Source: Tepidanaerobacter sp. GT38 (GTDB lineage Bacteria; Bacillota; Thermosediminibacteria; Thermosediminibacterales; Tepidanaerobacteraceae). From it: a stretch of DNA of 34,321 nt. The position numbers were made by a program, and so were the translations under genes. The stretch is taken from the NCBI RefSeq assembly GCF_021991635.1, contig NZ_JAFFJA010000057.1:1-34321 (forward strand). Reading direction: 5' to 3'. Below the pieces are notes generated by a model. It did no database searches. It saw only the letters and a list, made by a program, of their open reading frames with translations, and had not been told where the DNA came from. Shown piece by piece: positions 1-6,273 of the stretch. The first letter of the stretch is position 1. The number at the start of each line of letters is the position of its first letter.

Positions 1-364
1 ACATTTTACCGCAGGACTTATCTAACGTTGTTTTATTTTTCTCTTTTTGACCTATCAATGCAAGAATCCCTGCAACCAGCAATACTGGAAATGCTACAAC
101 ATAGCCCCACGAAATCGAAATAACCCCTCCGATAGCGCTAATGAGCATCATTATTCCAGCGACCTTTGGTTTCTTTAGTGCTAATGCACCTCCTACTAAT
201 CCAAGTAAACTAAAAAATATAGCCGTAACACCTAGACCAATTATAGAACTCGTACCTGATGCTGAAAATGAAGCATCTACTCCACCAACGAATAGCGCAA
301 AAAGAGCTCCACCAAAACCGGCTATTCCGCCGATAATACCTAATATCATAGAAGCAACTCTCAA
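1..364 (-). CDS. Small multi-pass membrane protein (DUF4064-like), 3' end outside window
   Basis: Reading the minus strand from a TTG at 364 gives an open frame of about 121 codons that runs off the left edge, so the C-terminus is missing. The TTG is preceded by a strong Shine-Dalgarno run (GAGGGGG) seven bases upstream, which decides the start; the first in-frame ATG is five codons later. The protein begins LRVASMILGIIGGIAG and has about four hydrophobic, glycine-rich stretches separated by short polar turns (one is ALKKPK), ending in a charged tail QKEKNK. This pattern resembles small DUF4064-type membrane proteins, but the family name is a guess from composition. No catalytic motif is visible. 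The gene is separated from the neighbouring minus-strand genes by a terminator at 546-585, so it needs its own promoter in 365-545; I could not identify a convincing one. Confidence 0.6.
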   Translation of the reverse strand, partial: MRVASMILGIIGGIAGFGGALFALFVGGVDASFSASGTSSIIGLGVTAIFFSLLGLVGGALALKKPKVAGIMMLISAIGGVISISWGYVVAFPVLLVAGILALIGQKEKNKTTLDKSCGKM

Positions 365-545
365 AAACTCACCCCCTCAAAGCACGCATATCTTTTAGTA
401 ATATTCTCCATTGGAGTTAAAAATCCTGCTACCTCGACAAGCTTTTCACCACCTCCATAAGAAAGTTACTTATACCCTTCGGAGTATAAATATATTGAGA
501 AAGAAAGTTCCGTAGGGCATAGAGTCGTATAATTGGTTGTAATTT

Positions 546-585
546 GAGAAAAACGAAAGTGCCACCAATTTTACTAGGCGGCACT
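546..585 (-). terminator. Intrinsic terminator of the small-gene pair
   Basis: On the minus strand a 9-bp stem AGTGCCGCC / GGTGGCACT (one G-U pair, arms 585-577 and 566-558, 10-nt loop) is followed by a T-rich tract (TTCGTTTTTCT). The TAG stop codon of the 574-981 gene lies inside the loop, so the last codons of the gene form the 5' arm. Confidence 0.8.
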
Positions 586-981
586 CTCATTTTCTTCCTT
601 TCCCGAAGTCTCTTCCTTTTGTTCCTCCTTCTTCCGTTCTACCTTGTAACGAGCGATTTCTTCTTCCACCTCTGCGATTTTCTTCCCGTAGAATTCTATC
701 CGCAGTTTCTGTTCCGATAATTTCAACTCCAACTTGTCAATCGTTAACTGGTCGGCTTCTGTCTGCATAGCTTCTGTGTACTCTGTGGCATATTTATCCT
801 GCATCTGCACCGCATAGGAAAGGTTAGCGCGGTAGGTCGCCCGTCTCTTCTGCAGCACCTGCAGTTTAAGGTCTTGTTCCTTACCCTCTGCGGAAACAGT
901 AAACTCAACCTTCATTTTTTCCGTCTCCTCTTTCTTAGATTTTTGGACTGTTTGATTATTACCCGCCATTTTACTCATCAT
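574..981 (-). CDS. Hypothetical coiled-coil protein
   Basis: This 135-residue protein is not recognised. It is highly charged and rich in Glu, Lys and Gln, with a long predicted helix from about residue 45 to 125 (heptad-like segments such as LELKLSEQKLRIEF and KIAEVEEEIARYK) and an acidic, low-complexity tail. It has no signal peptide, membrane segment or enzyme motif. The start is uncertain: ATG codons at 981, 978 and 969 compete, and the weak AAGG site sits very close to the first. The gene overlaps the end of the upstream 971-1237 gene by 11 bases, so the two are translated together, and it ends in its own terminator. It belongs to the accessory block that includes the divergent primase-helicase gene; a structural or regulatory role in a mobile element is possible but not shown. 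Confidence 0.6.
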   Translation of the reverse strand: MMSKMAGNNQTVQKSKKEETEKMKVEFTVSAEGKEQDLKLQVLQKRRATYRANLSYAVQMQDKYATEYTEAMQTEADQLTIDKLELKLSEQKLRIEFYGKKIAEVEEEIARYKVERKKEEQKEETSGKEENESAA

Positions 982-1237
982 CCTTTTTTACCTCTCGTTC
1001 CAAAATTTTCTTCAGCCGAGATAGAGCAGTGTCCACATCCCCGCCGGAATTCTTAAAGCGGCTGTAGACGCAGCCCAACTCATAAACCAGAGAAGCTGGA
1101 GCCTCTTTTACGAGCATCTCCAGCTTCCGTTCCGCGACCTTAACACAGTTTTCTTGTTCCGGGATGTCTCCGCTTTGTTCCAAACAGCGGATGATTTCCC
1201 GCACCTTCTTTTTAACTTCTCTCTTGTTCAACGGCAT
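971..1237 (-). CDS. Hypothetical small helical protein
   Basis: This 88-residue protein is not recognised. It starts at ATG 1237, three bases after AAGGAG; a TTG at 1240 is the alternative but would touch the ribosome site. It is basic at the N-terminus (LNKREVKKKVREI), mostly helical by composition, and ends in a Lys/Asp/Glu-rich tail. It has two cysteines in the first third (IRCLEQSG and ENCVK) and one near the middle (LGCVY), with no clear zinc-binding spacing. It is the first gene of a two-gene minus-strand operon, read from a promoter at 1278-1306 divergent from the primase-helicase gene. The shared intergenic region suggests both directions are controlled by the same regulator. Function unknown. 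Confidence 0.55.
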   Translation of the reverse strand: MPLNKREVKKKVREIIRCLEQSGDIPEQENCVKVAERKLEMLVKEAPASLVYELGCVYSRFKNSGGDVDTALSRLKKILEREVKKDDE

Positions 1238-1277
1238 CAACTCCTTATCTGTTAAATATTTCCATCCGCTTAATTAT

Positions 1278-1306
1278 ATTATAATGTACATCCATGAAAA
1301 TTTAAA
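1278..1306 (-). promoter_or_regulatory. Promoter for the minus-strand small genes
   Basis: On the minus strand TTTAAA (1306-1301) lies 17 bases from a consensus TATAAT (1283-1278), about 40 bases upstream of the ATG at 1237. The -10 is perfect and the -35 is moderate. Confidence 0.55.
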
Positions 1307-1324
1307 GAGGGAACCAAAAATTTT

Positions 1325-1412
1325 GTCAAAATTTGTATTTTTCTTTCATTGTACATTCCCTGCGCCAAGGTCAAAAATTTTGAGCTTCTTATTGAAAGTT
1401 GCTGAGGTCAAA
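1325..1412. promoter_or_regulatory. Cluster of GTCAAA-type sites between divergent genes
   Basis: Three related sites lie between the divergent promoters: GTCAAAATTT at 1325-1334, CCAAGGTCAAAAATTT at 1365-1380, and GAGGTCAAA at 1404-1412, the last inside the spacer of the rightward promoter. The CCAAGGTCAAA 11-mer recurs in inverted orientation near 3538-3548, next to further copies (3496-3512). This looks like a repressor-operator or replication-iteron set; which one is inference. Confidence 0.45.
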
Positions 1413-1420
1413 TGTATAAT
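1392..1420 (+). promoter_or_regulatory. Strong promoter for the primase-helicase gene
   Basis: TTGAAA at 1392-1397 and TATAAT at 1415-1420 are separated by exactly 17 bases. The gene's ribosome site GAGGAGG follows at about 1434-1440. A GGTCAAA site (1406-1412) lies in the spacer, where a bound protein would block polymerase. Confidence 0.8.
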
Positions 1421-1448
1421 ATTACCATAGGCAGAGGAGGTTTTAATT

Positions 1449-3476
1449 ATGAAGAAGTGGAGGGTTGATTTTAACGAGTCTCTTCATCCCGAACCTTGGC
1501 GGGATTTTTACGCCCGCTATTTTCCTGAACTGGACAGGATGGACATAAAGGAAGACGGCTTCACCGTCCAATCTTTAAAGTGCTTATACCACAGCGACAG
1601 GAAGCCTTCCGCAACGGTCAACGTCAAGTCGGGATTCTACGTCTGCCATGTCTGTGGGAGCTTTTCGCCGTACCGCTTTTTAGTTGAAATTGCGGGCATT
1701 GCGCCGGAAGACGCGAGCTATTTTATAAACGACTACCTTCGCGAGCTTTACGTAAAAGACGAACGGACAGGAAGCTACCTCCGAGCGTTCCCCCACTACG
1801 ACCTCAGCCACACCTATATCCCCACACCCGGACAGGAAGAGGAATTTGAAGAGTTTATCAAAGAAGCAAAAGCGCGCCTGCGCCCGGAACTGCCGATTGT
1901 CCAAGAGTACATTACCGCCAGAGGAATCAAGTATGAGATGCTGGAGCGTTTCGAATGGGGTTATGTCCCCCATGACGAAGAGGCAGGACAGGTTGAATGC
2001 TTGGTAGTCCCTTTTCGCGTGAGGGGCAAAATCAGGGCTATCAGAGGGAGGGCTTACGACGGCAGGAAAGGAGCGGTCAAAAACTCCCGCTTTTCATTGT
2101 GGAATCTCGACAGTCTTGAGGGGAAGAGCCAAGCAGTTATAGTAGAGGGAGAAAGCGATGCTCTAAGGACTATCCAAGCGCTTGAAGCCTGCGGTGTAGA
2201 CATCCCTGTAGTTAGCGTGCCGGGCAACAATTTCCGCAAGGAGTGGAAACGGGAATTTGAAGGCATACGCACCATCTACCTCATCCCGCAGGACGACGAC
2301 GCCAGCGCGAACTTTGTCAGGTCTGCCCTAGCGGTGCTGGGAGAAGAACGGTGTAAAGTGGTTGAACTGCCGTGGAAGCGGGGCGATGTCGGGAAAGACA
2401 TCTGTGAGTGGTTGACCCGCAACAACCATACCGACCAGGAACTGGTAGAGCTAATCCCGCTTGAAGAACACCAAGACCGGTTTTCCCGCTACTACAGGGT
2501 GGAAGAACTGCTGAAGAGAGAGCCTGCGGAACCTGACTGGCTGGTAAGAGGGATGATAGCGAGAGGGCAAAAAATTCTTGTCCAAGGGCCGCCGAAGCAG
2601 ATGAAGACGTGGTTTGTCCTAAGCTTATTAAAAGCGCTCAGCCGCGGAGAAAACGTCTGCGGGGTACCGTTTTGGAAAACTACCGTCTCTGGAGTCAAAG
2701 CCGTTATGGTGGAGGAAGAACACTCGACCAACGCTTTAATCCAGAGAGTACAGCAGAGCCTTGCCGGTACAAGCAACATCGTCATTCCGCACAGGACAGG
2801 CGTGAAACTGCTACCGAAAAACCCGGAATTTGAAGACCTGCTCAAATTTATTGACGAGTTCCGGCCTGACCTGCTCGTACTTGACCCACTGAGGAGCTTC
2901 TTCGATGGAGACGAAAACGACTCTTCCGTCATGCAGCAGGTATTCGCGCCACTAAATATGCTCCTCCGCAAGTACCCCCATATGGCGGTCGTCGTCGTTG
3001 ACCACACCGCAAAAAAGCCGTCGGACGTTCTTGTGTATGCCAGCAGGGGGTCTTCTGTCAAAGGGGCGGAAATGGACGGCGTGATAGACATCCGCAAGTT
3101 CCAGAAAGACGAAGATGTAGGCGTAGTTGTTACCGGAGAGTTCCGCGACGCTGAGACTGTAGAGAATTTGAGCTTAAAATTCGAGGACGGGAATCTGGTT
3201 TACGACGACGGTTTCCGCATCAACATAAAGCTGAAAGACAGCGAAGTGCGCCTGCAGAAGCTGGCGAAGCTGTTGACACAGCGGAGCTACACGCAGAAAG
3301 AGCTAACCGACTTACTGAAGGTCAGCGACCAGACTGTGAGAAACGACATCAGTAAACTGCGGGCAGGCGGCTTCACCATTGAGGAAGAAGGGGGACATCA
3401 AGGGTCTCCAAAAACTTACACTCTTACAAAGACGCCCGATGGGTGGAAAGCGGACGATGAAGACAGCGGTGAATGA
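1449..3476 (+). CDS. Primase-helicase fusion protein (zinc finger, TOPRIM, RecA-like ATPase, HTH)
   Basis: This 675-residue protein combines DNA priming and helicase modules. A zinc-ribbon of the DnaG type lies at the N-terminus (C45, H48, C66, C69 in CLYH and CHVC). A TOPRIM domain follows at about 185-310, with the acidic E233 in VEGESDAL and a downstream Asp cluster D282-D284. From about 365 a RepA/AAA_25-like RecA-fold ATPase shows Walker A GPPKQMKT (380-387), an acidic VEEEHS segment, Walker B LLVLDP (475-480) and VDHTAKK. The C-terminus (about 600-650) carries a helix-turn-helix (TQKELTDLLKVSDQTVRNDI). The start ATG has GAGGAGG eight bases upstream. Such proteins replicate plasmids, phages, satellites and integrative elements, so this gene marks an accessory element, although no integrase or replication origin is recognised here. 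It looks richer in G+C than the chromosomal genes to the right, which fits transfer. Confidence 0.85.
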   Translation: MKKWRVDFNESLHPEPWRDFYARYFPELDRMDIKEDGFTVQSLKCLYHSDRKPSATVNVKSGFYVCHVCGSFSPYRFLVEIAGIAPEDASYFINDYLRELYVKDERTGSYLRAFPHYDLSHTYIPTPGQEEEFEEFIKEAKARLRPELPIVQEYITARGIKYEMLERFEWGYVPHDEEAGQVECLVVPFRVRGKIRAIRGRAYDGRKGAVKNSRFSLWNLDSLEGKSQAVIVEGESDALRTIQALEACGVDIPVVSVPGNNFRKEWKREFEGIRTIYLIPQDDDASANFVRSALAVLGEERCKVVELPWKRGDVGKDICEWLTRNNHTDQELVELIPLEEHQDRFSRYYRVEELLKREPAEPDWLVRGMIARGQKILVQGPPKQMKTWFVLSLLKALSRGENVCGVPFWKTTVSGVKAVMVEEEHSTNALIQRVQQSLAGTSNIVIPHRTGVKLLPKNPEFEDLLKFIDEFRPDLLVLDPLRSFFDGDENDSSVMQQVFAPLNMLLRKYPHMAVVVVDHTAKKPSDVLVYASRGSSVKGAEMDGVIDIRKFQKDEDVGVVVTGEFRDAETVENLSLKFEDGNLVYDDGFRINIKLKDSEVRLQKLAKLLTQRSYTQKELTDLLKVSDQTVRNDISKLRAGGFTIEEEGGHQGSPKTYTLTKTPDGWKADDEDSGE

Positions 3477-4012
3477 ACACTTACCGCGCACGGAAGGTCA
3501 AAATGTCAAAACCGCTATATATATTTTTGAGCTTTGACCTTGGTCAAAGACGGGTTCGTCTGAAGCCGCTGAAGCGGGACCGCGTTGTAGACGACGGTTC
3601 CACGCTCGGCAGGGCTTCAGCAAATCTTACCCGGCGGTTTGAGGCAGTAAGCCCAAAACAAGAATTATTACCAAACTTTGAGCTTGATTGTTTGATAACT
3701 CTTTCCGATAAATATCTAAAGGAGGTTGGCGAAGTGACTGTTCTCCAAAAAGAGATTGCCCAGCCGCAGGTGGTTATCCAACCTGACGGGCGCATTAACA
3801 TACCCAAAAAAGAAGATGGCAGTGTCTGGACGCTGGAAGAACTGAGGGAGAAAATGAAGTGGAGCCGCTGGCCGATGTTCGATGAACTTGAGCCGCTTTT
3901 CCGCAGGTGGTGGGAACTTCGCTACAAAGACCGGTTCCACCGCTACTGGACAGTTGAAGAACTGATGGAGATGAAGGACATCCAGCAATTTTTGGGGTTG
4001 GATTACCGCTAA
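3473..4012 (+). CDS. Hypothetical protein with a strong internal start
   Basis: The open frame begins at an ATG overlapping the TGA of the primase-helicase gene (ATGA), giving 179 residues. However, a near-perfect ribosome site AAAGGAGG at 3718-3725 stands eight bases before an in-frame GTG at 3734, which would give a 92-residue protein starting VTVLQKEIAQPQ. Both may be used. The N-terminal half is basic and has no recognisable domain; its first 25 codons contain GTCAAA-type sites. The C-terminal half (from PDGRINIPKKEDG) is rich in Trp, Glu and Arg, with segments EKMKWSRWPMFDEL and RRWWELRYKDRFHRYW, and looks like a compact helical domain. No family is recognised. It lies 21 bases before hsdR on the same strand and could be cotranscribed with it. 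Confidence 0.55.
   Translation: MNTYRARKVKMSKPLYIFLSFDLGQRRVRLKPLKRDRVVDDGSTLGRASANLTRRFEAVSPKQELLPNFELDCLITLSDKYLKEVGEVTVLQKEIAQPQVVIQPDGRINIPKKEDGSVWTLEELREKMKWSRWPMFDELEPLFRRWWELRYKDRFHRYWTVEELMEMKDIQQFLGLDYR
3496..3549. promoter_or_regulatory. Second GTCAAA cluster with an 8-bp inverted repeat
   Basis: GGTCAAAATGTCAAAA at 3496-3511 is a tandem pair. CTTTGACC TT GGTCAAAG at 3532-3549 is a perfect inverted repeat with 8-bp arms and a 2-bp spacer. The half-site matches those in the promoter region at 1365-1412, so the same protein probably binds both places. The cluster lies 185-240 bases before the internal GTG start at 3734. Confidence 0.5.
3718..3736 (+). promoter_or_regulatory. Strong internal ribosome binding site and GTG start
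   Basis: AAAGGAGG followed after eight bases by in-frame GTG (3734-3736) within the 3473-4012 frame. It is a better initiation site than the overlapping ATG at 3473, which has no clear ribosome site. Confidence 0.6.
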
Positions 4013-4033
4013 TTATCGAGGGGAGGGAAAATA

Positions 4034-6259
4034 GTGAATACGGAGGAAAATGCAAAGTCCTTAATTGACGAACATTTAAGAGCACTAAATTGGAATTTGG
4101 CTGATTTTACTCAAATAACTAAGGAGTATCCTATACCGGGCGGAGAAAGAGCAGACTATGCTATTTTAGTGAACAGCTTACCTGTTGCAATTATTGAAGC
4201 CAAAAAACAGGGTATGGATTTAAACGCGGCTTTAGCACAGGCTAAAAATTACGCAAAAAAACTAAATGAAAGTGGCAAGGAAGTCTATTTAATTTTTGCT
4301 TCTGATGGTAGGACATTTTACCGACAAAACCTTAAAGCAAATACCAGACCAGAAAAAATCAGCAGGCTAATGACCTATGCCGAGATAAAAGATTTTCTAA
4401 ACCCGGAAACTGATATTCTTTTGGCAGGCTTAAGGAATTATCAAAAAATTGCCGTCTCACAGGTGGTAAGCGCATTTCAATTAGGCAGAGAAAGAACCTA
4501 TATCGAAATGGCTACCGGAACAGGAAAAACGATAACAGCGGCGGGAATAATCGGCAAGCTCTACAAAGTCGGCCTTGTTCGGAGAGTCTTATTTTTAGTA
4601 GATAGGGATTCTCTTGCTGAACAGACAGTCCGTTCTTTCAATAAGGTATTAGGTGATACCTTTAAAATAAACCGCTTGACCGGCACAAAAGAGGATAAAT
4701 ATAACGATATTTCTGTTTCAACAATTCAGTTTTTGTATGTAAATGATAAGTATCGTGCATACCCGAATAATTTTTTTGACTTGGTAATTCTTGACGAGTG
4801 CCATCGGTCATATTTTGGAGATTGGCACACGGTTATTGAGCATTTCAGGACTGGCAAGGCCAAAGTTTTAGGGTTAACAGCAACTCCTTCTGATAAGGAA
4901 ACGCAGAGTACCGACGATTATTTTGGAGAGCCGGTATTCAGATACAGCTACTATCAGGGAGTTAAAGACGGCATACTGGCTTTTACCGAGAGATATAAGT
5001 TCCTGACCAATGTAGACCTCAGCGGAATTCATGACATGGGTTTTGACTTTGAGCCGGAAGACCTTGGCAGACGTGTGGATGTCCCGCGAAGGAATGAATT
5101 AATAGCCGAAAAATATTTTGAAGTAATAGGATATGAGCAGACGCATACGATTCCAAAGACACTGGTTTTTGCGGCAAGCATAGCGCATGCCAATCATTTG
5201 CGCGATGCGTTGATAACAAAATACAACGAACTGAACAAACTCCCAAAGGACTCAAGCGAAGCAGAAGACTTTATAGTTGTAATACATAATCAGGTGAGAA
5301 ACGCCTCTGAACTGATTAGAAAGTTTCAGGAAATCGACAGTGAAATTCGTATTGCCGTTTCCGTAGATATGCTATCCACCGGTATTGATGCTCCTGACAT
5401 CGAAGTTCTTGTAATGGCTAGGCCCACAAAGTCAAAAATTCTCTATGTTCAAATGAAAGGACGTGCCACTCGTAAGTGTAACGAACAAGAACACGGCAAG
5501 ACAAAGGAAAGCTTTAAACTTATCGACTTTGTTGACCTTGCAGGTATTGAAGAGGTTGTTACTGATGAAACTTTAGAAACTGACGAAATAATAGAGAGCA
5601 CTGAAGAAACAGAGGTATCTTCTGACGGTGAAAAGATGCCTTCAGATAAAGAAGATGGTGAGGGTAAGGAACCTAAAGAAACTGAAAAAATCGAAATGGT
5701 GATTGCTGATGTCCCCGTCTGGATAGTCAAGTCAGAAATTGTTACTTCATCTGCTTTTGAGCATATTAGAAAGCAAATTGAGCCGCAACTTAAAGCTATT
5801 AAAGAAAAGACGGTTTTAAAAGAAAGATTTGTTCAGGCAGTTTTATCATGGGAAGCTTTAAACCCCGGCATTCCAGTTGATGAAAAATATTTGGAAGCTT
5901 TCGGGTTTGACATCAGTACCTTAAGGGATATTTACGGCGAAGTCACTGCCACTTACAAAGATTTTATTGATGTCGCCCTTGGTAAAACAAGGTTTAAGAC
6001 TGTTGAAGAAAAGAACAGGGATGCTGTTATTGCTCATTTGAAGGAGAAAAAGCATTTGAACGATGAACAAGTGGAATTTATTATGATGTTCTACGATTTT
6101 AAGAAACGCAATCCCGCTCTTACCTTTACCCAGTTTTCTAACAGCCAGCTTCTTCAACAAAAGGGTGGAATTGCCCGGATAAAGGGACTATTCGGTTCGC
6201 TGGACAAATTTGTTCAGCTTTATGACGAGATAAAAGCAGTATCATTTCTTGATGTGTAA
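4034..6259 (+). CDS. hsdR: Type I restriction enzyme, R subunit (HsdR)
   Basis: This 741-residue protein is the nuclease-translocase of a type I restriction system; with the M and S functions next door it would cut DNA lacking host methylation. The N-terminal PD-(D/E)xK nuclease is visible as D41 and E55-A-K57 in VAIIEAKKQG. The SF2 translocase follows: RNYQ, Walker A ATGTGKT (160-166), DECH (254-257), LTATP (281-285), and a helicase C motif with STGIDAPD and MKGRATR near 430-470. An acidic, low-complexity stretch (about 515-555) links to the C-terminal EcoEI-type domain that contacts the methylase. At 741 residues it is shorter than the roughly 1000-residue EcoKI type but normal for the EcoEI group. 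The start is GTG at 4034 after GGAGGG. It is followed after 14 bases by the methylase gene. It looks intact. Confidence 0.93.
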   Translation: MNTEENAKSLIDEHLRALNWNLADFTQITKEYPIPGGERADYAILVNSLPVAIIEAKKQGMDLNAALAQAKNYAKKLNESGKEVYLIFASDGRTFYRQNLKANTRPEKISRLMTYAEIKDFLNPETDILLAGLRNYQKIAVSQVVSAFQLGRERTYIEMATGTGKTITAAGIIGKLYKVGLVRRVLFLVDRDSLAEQTVRSFNKVLGDTFKINRLTGTKEDKYNDISVSTIQFLYVNDKYRAYPNNFFDLVILDECHRSYFGDWHTVIEHFRTGKAKVLGLTATPSDKETQSTDDYFGEPVFRYSYYQGVKDGILAFTERYKFLTNVDLSGIHDMGFDFEPEDLGRRVDVPRRNELIAEKYFEVIGYEQTHTIPKTLVFAASIAHANHLRDALITKYNELNKLPKDSSEAEDFIVVIHNQVRNASELIRKFQEIDSEIRIAVSVDMLSTGIDAPDIEVLVMARPTKSKILYVQMKGRATRKCNEQEHGKTKESFKLIDFVDLAGIEEVVTDETLETDEIIESTEETEVSSDGEKMPSDKEDGEGKEPKETEKIEMVIADVPVWIVKSEIVTSSAFEHIRKQIEPQLKAIKEKTVLKERFVQAVLSWEALNPGIPVDEKYLEAFGFDISTLRDIYGEVTATYKDFIDVALGKTRFKTVEEKNRDAVIAHLKEKKHLNDEQVEFIMMFYDFKKRNPALTFTQFSNSQLLQQKGGIARIKGLFGSLDKFVQLYDEIKAVSFLDV

Positions 6260-6273
6260 CGGAGGGAATATTA

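Noticed and set aside
361-411. A 16-codon minus-strand frame (MENITKRYACFEGVSF) ending at the start of the partial membrane protein gene
   Set aside because: It has only a weak, distant ribosome site and no supporting conservation; its overlap with the real start looks accidental.
2492-3097. Minus-strand frame of 201 codons opposite the primase-helicase gene
   Set aside because: It is a Ser/Thr-rich shadow of a gene with recognised domains and has no start signals.
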